In this document: positions 52,902-60,492 of the stretch, in pieces | Position numbering within the stretch: position 1 is the first letter of the stretch | Layout of the letters: every line of letters starts with the position of its first letter | NCBI RefSeq assembly: GCF_051233475.1 | Contig: NZ_JBKFGH010000002.1 | Coordinates: forward strand, 1 to 64,000 | Source of the DNA: Bacillus_BU sp051233475 | Lineage (GTDB): Bacteria > Bacillota > Bacilli > Bacillales > Cytobacillaceae | Reading direction: 5' to 3' | Length of the DNA: 64,000 bases | Made by a program: the position numbers and the translations under genes | Notes under the pieces: model-generated | Database searches by the model: none | The model's input: only the letters and a program-made list of their open reading frames with translations | What the model was told of the DNA's origin: nothing

Positions 52902-53492
52902 TTAAAGCTCTTGACTGTCTGCATTGCCGGTCCATCTTCCACCTTGGCCCATCATACCCATTCCGCCGCCACGGCCATGCATTGGTCCTACACTGTCTCG
53001 TTCAACAGCCGTTTTCATTTTTGTTTCCATATTGCTCAACATCGTATCCATTTGTTCTTGAGTAATCTTACCGTCTTTAACAAGCTGTTCAAGGTCTGCT
53101 TTTCTTGTTTCTACCATCTTGGCAACAAGATCATCGACGTTAATTCCTTTTTCTTCTGCTAGGTCAGCTACAGATTTCCCTTCATTACGAGCGGTTTGGA
53201 GTTCGTCCACTGTCATCCCAAGCACATCTGCAATTACCTCCGGCATCGTTCCTGCAAAATAGTGACCCATTCCAGCTCCTTTACCCATTGGGGCACCTGT
53301 CATTGGACAATTAACATCACCAGTCTCTGTTTGTGATGTATCTTTCTCATCCGCCACTTTGGTAACGGAAACCTTCCCGGCAGAATTTACGTCATTCGTT
53401 GTAGCCGTCGGCTCACCAACCGGAGCAAACATTGCCCCTAAGGTGAATACTCCAACAAAAGCTCCGCCGATTAAAAGATTTTTCCAGTTCAT
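52902..53492 (-). CDS. Exported Met/His/Gly-rich protein, DUF2680-like
   Basis: A 196-residue protein with one N-terminal membrane helix or signal (NLLIGGAFVGVFTLGAMFAP) and a linker containing one Cys in NCPMTGAPMGKGAGMGHYF. A helical middle follows (VIADVLGMTVDELQTARNEG; KITQEQMDTMLSNMETKM), like DUF2680/YckD-type proteins. The tail PMHGRGGGMGMMGQGG is rich in Met, His and Gly. The start is ATG 53492, with AAAGGAG nine bases upstream. It shares its Met-rich character with the sensor kinase two genes downstream. A joint metal-related role is inferred. Confidence 0.72.
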   Translation of the reverse strand: MNWKNLLIGGAFVGVFTLGAMFAPVGEPTATTNDVNSAGKVSVTKVADEKDTSQTETGDVNCPMTGAPMGKGAGMGHYFAGTMPEVIADVLGMTVDELQTARNEGKSVADLAEEKGINVDDLVAKMVETRKADLEQLVKDGKITQEQMDTMLSNMETKMKTAVERDSVGPMHGRGGGMGMMGQGGRWTGNADSQEL

Positions 53493-53621
53493 CTTATCCA
53501 TCTCCTTTTAGAAAGAGTACTTGTCTTCTTACAGTTTTATCTTAGCGAATAACTTTCCAGAACCTATCTTGAAAATGTCAAGAAAATGTTAAGATGAATC
53601 GGCTATCCCTTTTCCTAAAAA

Positions 53622-53770
53622 GAAAAGCGCAAGCGCCCGGGTAGCGCACGACAGGACTGGAGCACATCGACTGAGATAAAGGAAACACGAAGAGCGATAG
53701 CGATTCGATGTTGACTTATCGTAGGGAGGTGGGCGAAGTCCACTAGGCGCTGGGCGCTGAAGCTAGACAC
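53622..53770. repeat. Dispersed GC-rich intergenic repeat, about 150 bp
   Basis: The block begins AAAAGCGCAAGCGCCCGGG and ends GGCGCTGAAGCTAGAC, with interior GACAGGACTGGAGC and GAAGAGCGATAGCG. Similar blocks are common between genes in Bacillus genomes (recalled, not searched). The two ends pair (AGCGC... / ...GGCGCT) and there is no ORF. It fills most of the 378-base gap between the exported Met-rich protein gene and the next gene. Confidence 0.7.
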
Positions 53771-53801
53771 CCATCTAACTTATATACTTTCTTTACTTAA
53801 A

Positions 53802-53838
53802 ATAAAAACACCTAAAAACCGGTAAAGTTTCTAGGTGC
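53802..53838 (-). terminator. Terminator of the nitrous-oxide-stimulated-promoter family gene
   Basis: CACCTA pairs with TAGGTG, with additional inner pairing; on the minus strand it is followed by TTTTTATTTT. Confidence 0.72.
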
Positions 53839-53870
53839 CTAATTTGCACGATATATTTTTTTAAAAATCA

Positions 53871-54194
53871 TCACTTATTCAACAAATGCTTCACAGAATA
53901 CACCGGATGGTATAAGAGCATCCATGGACCAGAAAAGCGCATAACTGCTTTCATTTTTTGACGATAGTCTGGTTTATAACAATGCACTGAGCAATTGGAG
54001 CAGGCTGTTTTTTCTTCACCAAAACGGCAAAGCGAGAGTCTTTTATAAGCGTATTGTTTTAAATCAAGACAATCTTCACACAGTCCATCACAATGATGCT
54101 TCTTCCGACAATATAACTCGATCATTTTCGTGACAATTTCTTTTTCCTTTTGAATGACTGGACCATTATTGAGTTCTCTTCTTTGTGTCGTCAT
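53871..54194 (-). CDS. Nitrous oxide-stimulated promoter family protein
   Basis: A 107-residue protein with many cysteines: YCRKKHHCDGLCEDC, LSLCRFGEEKTACSNCSVHCYKPDYR. The pattern matches the family named for a nitrous-oxide-stimulated promoter. The cysteines suggest a zinc or Fe-S site; function unknown. The start is ATG 54194 (MTTQRREL) behind GGGGG; the longer frame to 54305 has no ribosome-binding site and an atypical N-terminus. Confidence 0.78.
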   Translation of the reverse strand: MTTQRRELNNGPVIQKEKEIVTKMIELYCRKKHHCDGLCEDCLDLKQYAYKRLSLCRFGEEKTACSNCSVHCYKPDYRQKMKAVMRFSGPWMLLYHPVYSVKHLLNK

Positions 54195-54375
54195 CGTCGT
54201 AAACCCCCAGTATGATTGATTTACTACCAAAAGCCGACCCTCTATCCTATACGATAACACACAAAAAAGATAAAGAGTGAACCAATCATAACAATTTGAG
54301 GACAACTCTTATTTACAAAGTTAGAAATTTTTGACACACACTCCAAACAACCGCTTTTCCCCCTTCATCCCCTAT

Positions 54376-54984
54376 CTAAAAAGCCAATCGATAAATAAGA
54401 AATCGTTCATTGGAATTTTGATCATAAAAATGAGGCAGGATAATTTCCGCTTTCAATTCAAATGAAGTATGATTTTCCAAAAAATAAATATAATCTTCGG
54501 ATACATAATAAAGAACCAACTCAATCTCCCGTTCAAATTGTTCTACCGAGCACAAAATATTGTTGATGATTTTTCTAAAAATCTGAATGGAAAACGGATT
54601 AAAAAAATAAAAGCGGTTATCTAATGAGTCAATCTGATACTCTTCAGCCAAGCAACAAAGGAAATGAATTTTATGTTTACTCTGTTTATACTTTTTTACA
54701 TAATTGGTTTGATTTTGGATAGCTTCTCGATAGAAATCCTCATTCATTTCAATACCAACAACCGTTGCATCAAATAAATAATGAATAAAAAAGTTTAACC
54801 TGCCTTTTCCGCATCCAAAATCCACCAGCCGATCCGTGCTTTTCAATTCGTATTGATTAAACAATGTCTCTAATGCACTATAAGGTGTTGGCTCATATCG
54901 ATGATAATGAAACGATTGGTTAAATCCCTTCTGTTCCCCTCGTGTTTTAATATTTAGCAATTCATCATAATAATGTTCTTTCAT
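54376..54984 (-). CDS. SAM-dependent methyltransferase
   Basis: A 202-residue cytosolic protein with the methyltransferase motif I LVDFGCGKGRLNFFI and the following acidic strand VVGIEMNEDFY. A later FYFFNPFS replaces the usual post-motif and may define a subfamily. The substrate is unknown. The ribosome-binding site AGGTGTGAG precedes ATG 54984. It is monocistronic. Confidence 0.8.
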   Translation of the reverse strand: MKEHYYDELLNIKTRGEQKGFNQSFHYHRYEPTPYSALETLFNQYELKSTDRLVDFGCGKGRLNFFIHYLFDATVVGIEMNEDFYREAIQNQTNYVKKYKQSKHKIHFLCCLAEEYQIDSLDNRFYFFNPFSIQIFRKIINNILCSVEQFEREIELVLYYVSEDYIYFLENHTSFELKAEIILPHFYDQNSNERFLIYRLAF

Positions 54985-55064
54985 CTCTCACACCTAATTA
55001 TCTTAGTCTCTTATTAAACTATAATATAGTTTACATCCATTATGAATGAATTACCTTTAATTTA

Positions 55065-55829
55065 TTATTTAGCTGAATTGCTTTTTCCTGATGAAAACCA
55101 ACCAATTAGGGCAATGCCGACTAATACCCCATAGAAGATGAGAGTCCAAGCTGTGCTGTGGGGGAAGTCATGATCTAAGACCCCAATATCCTCATGGGCA
55201 AGGGTAATGATCGCAAGTTTAACCCCGACCCAAGCGACAATGGCATATGCTGTTGTTTCCAATGCTGGACGTTGTGCCAGAAGTTGCACAAACCAGGTGG
55301 CTGCATACTTAATCAAGATCAGGCCAGCAATACCTCCAAGAAGCACAACAATAAACTGCCCTCCATCCATACCGCCGAAATCGTCGAGGGGTGAATCTGG
55401 AAGTCCAAGTGCAAGAGCAACAGCAGCTAGGATTGAATCAACTGCAAAAGCGAGGTCAGCTAGCGCAATTTTCCCTACTGTCGGCCAGAACCCTTTTCCA
55501 GCAGCTCCCTGTTCATCATCCTTATGAATATTCTCATTCTTTTTCCCAAAACGAGCCTGAATAACATGCTTTAAACCTAAGTATAGAAGATAAGCTGCTC
55601 CTATCGCCTGTATCTGCCATACGTTTGCGATAAACGAAATGGCAAAAAGAGCAACAAATCGAAAAACAAAGGCCATAATAATACCATAATTTATCGCTTT
55701 TCTTTTACTATTTTCGGGTAAATGCTTGGCTATAACCGCTAATACAAGAGCATTGTCAGCCGATAACAATCCTTCTAATCCGATTAGAATTAACAATGCC
55801 CAAGCATACTCTAGCCATATTGATTCCAT
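55065..55829 (-). CDS. TerC-family membrane protein
   Basis: A 254-residue membrane protein with about seven helices. The family motifs GLEGLLSADNALVLAVIAKH (20) and ADLAFAVDSILAAVALALG carry the conserved acidic residues. TerC proteins in Bacillus (YceF, YkoY, YjbE) are linked to manganese export and metalation of exported enzymes. No yybP-ykoY Mn riboswitch was found in its leader. The ribosome-binding site is AAAGGTGAG. Confidence 0.9.
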   Translation of the reverse strand: MESIWLEYAWALLILIGLEGLLSADNALVLAVIAKHLPENSKRKAINYGIIMAFVFRFVALFAISFIANVWQIQAIGAAYLLYLGLKHVIQARFGKKNENIHKDDEQGAAGKGFWPTVGKIALADLAFAVDSILAAVALALGLPDSPLDDFGGMDGGQFIVVLLGGIAGLILIKYAATWFVQLLAQRPALETTAYAIVAWVGVKLAIITLAHEDIGVLDHDFPHSTAWTLIFYGVLVGIALIGWFSSGKSNSAK

Positions 55830-56099
55830 TCACTTCTCACCTTTCTAAACTTATATGTGATCTTATGTTCCGCTAACATTAGTTTTCCCATTAAGCAATA
55901 AGTAATCCTACAAAAAACCGCAATGAATTAAAGCAGACTCCGCCTTATTATTCTTATATAGTTATTTACTGAATTTTTTGAGTTAATAAACTATAAAAAA
56001 AGGATTTCAAAACAGAAATATAGAAGTTAGTACTGTGCACTAACCCAATGGTAGTAGCTTATTCATTTTATTATTCTAAAAGAACTTAGGAGGATTGAA

Positions 56100-57269
56100 A
56101 TGACGAACAGAGAGATGCTGCTTATTCCAGGACCAACACCAGTGATGGATTCTATTTACGATGCACTTGCCCAAGAAACAAGAGGTCACACAGACCCAAG
56201 GTTTGCGGCCATTTATCGGAACGCAATTGTTCGAACAAAAGAAATGTTCAAAACTGACGGTGAAGTATTTGTTATTGCTGGCTCTGGAACAGTGGCTATG
56301 GAAATGGCACTTGTAAATACAGTCTCTGCAGGTGAAAAGCTGTTAGTCATCAGTCATGGCTACTTTGGCGACCGGTTTATTAAATTGGGTGAAGCTTTTG
56401 GTATCGAGGTTGACGTACTTCAAGCAGAATGGGGAAAGCAGGTTGCTGCTAAGGATGTCGATTCAAAGCTTGAAACTGGCAATTTTAAAGCGGTAACGAT
56501 TACACATGCCGATACCTCAACCGGAGTTGCAGCTAATTTAGATGCGCTTATTCCTGTTATAAAAAAGCACGAAGCCCTTGTTATTCTCGACGGAGTTTGT
56601 GCAACCGCCGCAATGGAAGAAAACATGAGTAAAACGTATGGTTCCCCGGATGCCAAAATCGATATCGTTCTAACTGGATCACAAAAGGCAATTGGTGTCC
56701 CGCCTGGACTTGCTATCGTTGCCTTTAATAAAACGGCATTAGCAGAAAGGGAAAAACTGAATCATGTACCGGCCTACTATTGTGATATTCACAATTGGAT
56801 CCCGATCATGAACGATCCGCAAAAATACTTTGCTACACCTCCTGTAAATCTCATTTATGCATATGATGAAGGAATGAAACTAGTCCTGGAAGAAGGTTTG
56901 GAAAATCGATATGAACGGCACAAGGCATTTGGGAAAGCGGTAAGGAGCGCACTTTCCGTTTATGGAATGAAGGCATTGGCCGAGGAGGAGGTTGCTGCTG
57001 CAACACTAAGCTGCATCCTTTATCCTGAAGGAATGGATGATGCAGCATTTCGAGCTGCGCTAGCAAAAAAAGGAGTCATCGTAGCGGGAGCTCTCGCTCA
57101 TCTAGCAGGAAAAGCATTCCGAATCGGACATATGGGGAACACAACGGTGGAAATGCTGGAAAAAGCCATTGTATTAATTGGTGAAACAATGAATGAGCTT
57201 GGTTACCCAGTTGACCCGGCTAAAGCTGCCGAGCGTTTTAAGGAATTGTCATTTGTAAAAGGGGTTTAA
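56100..57269 (+). CDS. Class V aminotransferase (alanine-glyoxylate aminotransferase family)
   Basis: A 389-residue PLP enzyme. It opens with LLIPGPTPV, has AGSGTVAMEMALVNTV (cofactor phosphate loop), VILDGVCATAAMEE and the Schiff-base lysine in LTGSQKAIGVPPGLA. The group includes alanine-glyoxylate, serine-pyruvate and the purine-degradation PucG-type (S)-ureidoglycine-glyoxylate aminotransferases; no purine-degradation genes are nearby to decide. AGGAGG precedes ATG 56100. It has a terminator at 57346-57384. Confidence 0.88.
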   Translation: MTNREMLLIPGPTPVMDSIYDALAQETRGHTDPRFAAIYRNAIVRTKEMFKTDGEVFVIAGSGTVAMEMALVNTVSAGEKLLVISHGYFGDRFIKLGEAFGIEVDVLQAEWGKQVAAKDVDSKLETGNFKAVTITHADTSTGVAANLDALIPVIKKHEALVILDGVCATAAMEENMSKTYGSPDAKIDIVLTGSQKAIGVPPGLAIVAFNKTALAEREKLNHVPAYYCDIHNWIPIMNDPQKYFATPPVNLIYAYDEGMKLVLEEGLENRYERHKAFGKAVRSALSVYGMKALAEEEVAAATLSCILYPEGMDDAAFRAALAKKGVIVAGALAHLAGKAFRIGHMGNTTVEMLEKAIVLIGETMNELGYPVDPAKAAERFKELSFVKGV

Positions 57270-57345
57270 ATTCCTCAAAGAGAGGTTCAAGGTTTAGTAA
57301 CGGGTTCCGTTAACTATCGCAAACATAAAATATGAAACACAAAAT

Positions 57346-57384
57346 GACCTTCAAATTGCATGATAATTTGGAGGTCTATTTTTG
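57346..57384 (+). terminator. Terminator of the aminotransferase gene
   Basis: GACCTTCAAATT pairs with AATTTGGAGGTC (one mismatch) and is followed by TATTTTTG. Confidence 0.85.
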
Positions 57385-57573
57385 TTGATATAAAAGGATT
57401 TTGATAATTATTTCGGGAGAATTTGTAGGGCAATTTTATATTAAAATGCGGGGGTACAATAGCCAGTGTACCGCAGCAAAACACACTACAATTTTACTTG
57501 CAAATTGGTATACAGAAAGATTAAGGTCAGGCTCTGTTGTAACTTAGTATCGACTTGACTGGAAACGAAAAAT

Positions 57574-57759
57574 AAACGGAGAAATTCCGCTTAAATTAGG
57601 AAATACCCCCATTTCCCGAATAATAAGCGGAGTTTTTCCGCTTATATGGTCCAAATCTTTGAATTTTGTCCTATTTAAAGCAGTTAACCGGAAATTATCC
57701 GCTTATATCCGCTTCTTTAGCCTACTCTATATACATTAGGCGGAAATTTTCCGCTTAGG
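57574..57759. repeat. Four spaced short palindromes (AAGCGGA-A/T-TCCGCTT family)
   Basis: Copies at 57574-57592, 57623-57645, 57684-57706 and 57736-57759, the clearest being ATAAGCGGAGTTTTTCCGCTT. Start-to-start spacing is 49, 61 and 52 bases. The arms vary while the right half TCCGCTTA is constant. Similar motifs are frequent between Bacillus genes (recalled, not searched). Confidence 0.75.
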
Positions 57760-57870
57760 AATTCTCATACCTACACAAAAATCGACATTTTATAGTGCAA
57801 AAAGGATTACAATTTGGTTTGCATTTTCCTGTGTAAATTGACGTTTTGCGATAGGAAACGGAACCTGTTA

Positions 57871-58026
57871 AAGGTTTAGTTACCCTTTTTTTTGAATCCT
57901 AACAAAAAGAGGGTACTAACGGAAGGTTTAATTACCTGTTTTTTGAATCCTAAACAAAAAGAGGGTACTAACGCAAGGGACTAGTTACCTGCTTTAGTAC
58001 CCTATAGAAAAAGCAGGGTGTTAATG
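57871..58026. repeat. Tandem array of three 52-bp hairpin units
   Basis: Units start at 57871, 57923 and 57975, exactly 52 bases apart. Unit 1 pairs TTAGTTACCCTTTTT with AAAAAGAGGGTACTAA. In unit 3 the left arm reads TTACCTGCTTT and the right arm AAAGCAGGGTGTTAA, so both sides of the stem changed together. Unit 2 is intermediate. The array abuts the terminator of the DUF4395 gene. Confidence 0.85.
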
Positions 58027-58029
58027 GAG

Positions 58030-58070
58030 GAAAAAAAGATTACGGGCCGGCGCTTTCATGTCAGCCCGTT
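58030..58070 (-). terminator. Terminator of the DUF4395 gene
   Basis: ACGGGC pairs with GCCCGT around a loop; on the minus strand it is followed by AATCTTTTTTT. Confidence 0.8.
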
Positions 58071-58074
58071 TATG

Positions 58075-58503
58075 TTATTGTTGATTTGCTCTTCTATATT
58101 GATATTGCTTCCATTGAAAAAGGATAAAGCAGCCAATACAGAATCCATTTATAGCCACAAAAGCTGCAACAGCCACTAACGAGGTAAAAATATATCCAAG
58201 CGAATTTACTCCAAAAAAGAACCCGATAAATCCAGACCCAAGACAAAGAACGGCAATCTTTTGGTTAAACTGCTGCTGTTCCCAATCTTCCGGAATGTAT
58301 TCTTTCAAATCCTTGCGCAAAAAACGCTTGGTTAATTGCATGATCGGATTATATCCAAAAACAAGCCCCATTAATCCTGCAATAAAGGGAACGAACAAGA
58401 ACCATTCTTGACCGCTTACCCACGTCAACAAAACACTAATAACAATAACCCACTGATTTGTTTTTACAAGTGGTCGAGGAATCGACCGAACGATATTAGA
58501 CAC
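58075..58503 (-). CDS. DUF4395 membrane protein
   Basis: A 142-residue protein with about four membrane helices. The opening SIPRPLVKTNQWVIVISVLL and the conserved Cys pair near the C-terminus (NGFCIGCFILF) are typical of DUF4395. Family members are often encoded near thioredoxin- or rhodanese-like genes; none is present here. Function unknown. Confidence 0.8.
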   Translation of the reverse strand: MSNIVRSIPRPLVKTNQWVIVISVLLTWVSGQEWFLFVPFIAGLMGLVFGYNPIMQLTKRFLRKDLKEYIPEDWEQQQFNQKIAVLCLGSGFIGFFFGVNSLGYIFTSLVAVAAFVAINGFCIGCFILFQWKQYQYRRANQQ

Positions 58504-58579
58504 TCCAATCCCGACCTTTCACATAAGTTTTATTTATTATATAAACTTTTATTAATTTTGTATACTTTTTAGCTTATAC

Positions 58580-58625
58580 AAAAAGAAGATGTCCCTAATG
58601 TTTAATTTGGGACATCCTCTTTTTA
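58580..58625. terminator. Terminator of the WxL cluster
   Basis: GATGTCCC pairs with GGGACATC, flanked by AAAAGAA and TCTTTTT, so it can work on either strand. It follows the DUF916/DUF3324 gene. Confidence 0.85.
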
Positions 58626-58653
58626 TAAAACAATAATAGTGAAATGGAAAAAA

Positions 58654-59676
58654 TCAATTTTCTTTTAAGCGTTTGTTTTTTCGGATTAACCCGCCGATAA
58701 TACATATTAGAATGAATATTATTAATGAGAAACTGATGACAATTGTGGTAGTATAGTCTTTTTTAATTTCAACTGCTGTCTCATTTATCACTTCTGCTTT
58801 CACCTTAGGAATGACAAACTCTTCTTCCCATTCCCAATTTTGTGTTCCTACATTGGCATGTAATGATAATTTATATTTTCCTGGCTTTAGTTCTCGATTT
58901 TGCCAATCTACAGTAAATTCCATTGTCGAATTTGGTGCCATCCGAAAGTCTTCAGCATCCACCCGAGTTTCTTCTTTACCTTTTGAATTATAAACAATCG
59001 CATTTAATACTAAATTGTCAACAATAGCTGGTGCTGTATTTTGTATAGATGCTATGATCGCGGGATGATAATTTACCAAATCAGGTTTAATAGATTTTAA
59101 CTTAAGAGCCGGCTCTATTTCTTTATCCGATTCAGACAATTTTAAACCGATAACATATGCATACTTATTTAAAATCTGAACCCCATTCTTATTTTTTTCA
59201 CTATCATCTATTCGTTTCTCAAAATAAATCCCCCCAAGAATAATTCCATCAAATTGTTCTTCAGGGATATTTAATTCAATGGGTATAATTTTTGAATCCC
59301 CCGCTGGCAGATACACTGTTTTTTCTTCAACTTTAGCAATTTCTGTCATGGGAACTTTTAAACTTTCATCCAACTTTGCGTTTATATTCGTATAGTCAAT
59401 TAATCCATTCCTATTTGTAATCGGATTCGTAATATGAACCTCGATTTCCATATCCTCTTTTGAACTATTAAAAAGCTCAACATAAATGATTTGTTTTTGA
59501 TTAGGTTTCACACGCAAATCAAAATAGGTTATATCTTGATTAATCTGATTGTCAGGAATAATCGCCCGCACGGAATAACCAACATTCTCCTCATTTGCAA
59601 CAACCTTTGTCATGTCGATATTCAGTAAAAATAAAAAAATAAAAGCAAAAATCATTACATTTGTCAGTTTCTTCAT
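58654..59676 (-). CDS. DUF916/DUF3324 (WxL-interacting) membrane-anchored surface protein
   Basis: A 340-residue exported protein with a signal peptide (to about residue 28). An N-terminal DUF916 domain (GYSVRAIIPDNQINQDITYF, 20) of the peptidoglycan-binding WxL-partner type is followed by a DUF3324 domain (NLVLNAIVYNSKGKEE, MAPNSTMEFTVDW). A C-terminal membrane helix (TTIVISFSLIIFILICIIGG) has a basic tail. In Enterococcus and Lactobacillus such proteins bind WxL proteins and hold them at the wall. The start is ATG 59676 behind GGGGTG. It lies downstream of two WxL genes. Confidence 0.88.
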   Translation of the reverse strand: MKKLTNVMIFAFIFLFLLNIDMTKVVANEENVGYSVRAIIPDNQINQDITYFDLRVKPNQKQIIYVELFNSSKEDMEIEVHITNPITNRNGLIDYTNINAKLDESLKVPMTEIAKVEEKTVYLPAGDSKIIPIELNIPEEQFDGIILGGIYFEKRIDDSEKNKNGVQILNKYAYVIGLKLSESDKEIEPALKLKSIKPDLVNYHPAIIASIQNTAPAIVDNLVLNAIVYNSKGKEETRVDAEDFRMAPNSTMEFTVDWQNRELKPGKYKLSLHANVGTQNWEWEEEFVIPKVKAEVINETAVEIKKDYTTTIVISFSLIIFILICIIGGLIRKNKRLKEN

Positions 59677-59702
59677 CCTAGACACCCCACATTTGATTTC
59701 AA

Positions 59703-59743
59703 AAGAAAAGCCCCGAACAATAGAATTACCCTATTACTCGGGA
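59703..59743 (-). terminator. Hairpin after the first WxL gene
   Basis: TCGGG/CCCGA with inner AATAG/CTATT pairing; on the minus strand it is followed by CTTTTCTTTT. It probably reduces read-through into the DUF916 gene rather than ending it fully. Confidence 0.65.
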
Positions 59744-59756
59744 CTAATAGACCCAT

Positions 59757-60440
59757 TTATGGGGCAGTGGTCAATGTCCAAGTTAAAGTTGAGGTGTAGG
59801 ATTCTGCTTTCATTGTCCCGCCATAGACGGTTAACGTTACACTATCATTTGTAGAAGCCGTCGGATTACTTGGAAACCATTTTGTAATCCATGTACCACG
59901 ACCTTCATTTGGATTTGCATAAACGACTTTGACCGCGTCATTATTAGTAAATAAAGTAAATGGTCCTGTGACTGGGGGACCGTACATGTCTTTAAGATCA
60001 GAAATCGTTGTACCATTTTTAAATGACAAATATGCACCAGCCAGTTCATTTCCACCAGCACTTTTAAAAGGTGTTGCACTTACAGTAACATTCCATCCAT
60101 CTGGGGTGCCCCGCTTATCGGTTACTTGGAGAAAAGGTTTTAGAGTTTTAGCTTCATAAGTTACATTCTTAACAGAAACCACTTGCTGCCCAAAGTCTAT
60201 ATGGGAAACATAATCAAGACTTAGCGGTCCATAATTTCCGGTTGGATCATTATCATCATCGCCTGGGACATATGGATCTGTTGGATCATCAGGGTCTAAC
60301 ACAGGTGGAACACTGGTATCTTCAATAAAATTTACGATTGCATTTGATGTTCCTGTAGATGCTGCAAAAACCCCTTGAACCGAAAGAAACAAAGATAAAA
60401 TACAAGCTAATCCTAAAAATACATACTTAGATAAACGCAC
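59757..60440 (-). CDS. WxL domain surface protein (short)
   Basis: A 227-residue exported protein: signal peptide to about residue 27 (GVFAAS), an acidic Pro/Asp-rich linker (DPDDPTDPYVPGDDDNDPTG, 20), then a WxL domain starting GPLSLDYVSHIDFG. The distal motif is WTLTTAP; the proximal position reads GWNVTV instead of the usual WxL. WxL domains bind peptidoglycan non-covalently. The start is GTG 60440 behind GGAGG. It lies between the second WxL gene and the DUF916/DUF3324 gene. Confidence 0.88.
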   Translation of the reverse strand: MRLSKYVFLGLACILSLFLSVQGVFAASTGTSNAIVNFIEDTSVPPVLDPDDPTDPYVPGDDDNDPTGNYGPLSLDYVSHIDFGQQVVSVKNVTYEAKTLKPFLQVTDKRGTPDGWNVTVSATPFKSAGGNELAGAYLSFKNGTTISDLKDMYGPPVTGPFTLFTNNDAVKVVYANPNEGRGTWITKWFPSNPTASTNDSVTLTVYGGTMKAESYTSTLTWTLTTAP

Positions 60441-60492
60441 ATTAATGCCTCCTTTTTATTTAAATAATAAACTTAAATATTTAGGCAAAAAT

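Larger units (their letters stand above)
57270..58074. other. 805-base gene-free repeat field
   Basis: No convincing ORF. In order it holds the aminotransferase terminator, four spaced copies of a CGGAA-TTCCG palindrome (57574-57759), a tandem array of three 52-bp hairpin units (57871-58026) and the terminator of the DUF4395 gene. The rest is AT-rich with no clear promoter. Confidence 0.75.

Noticed and set aside
55830..56099. yybP-ykoY manganese riboswitch in front of the TerC gene
   Set aside because: None of the conserved loop sequences were found on the minus strand of this region.
57574..58026. Repeats that could be read as a CRISPR array
   Set aside because: The units are themselves palindromic, spacers are uneven or absent, sequences vary between copies, and no cas genes are present.
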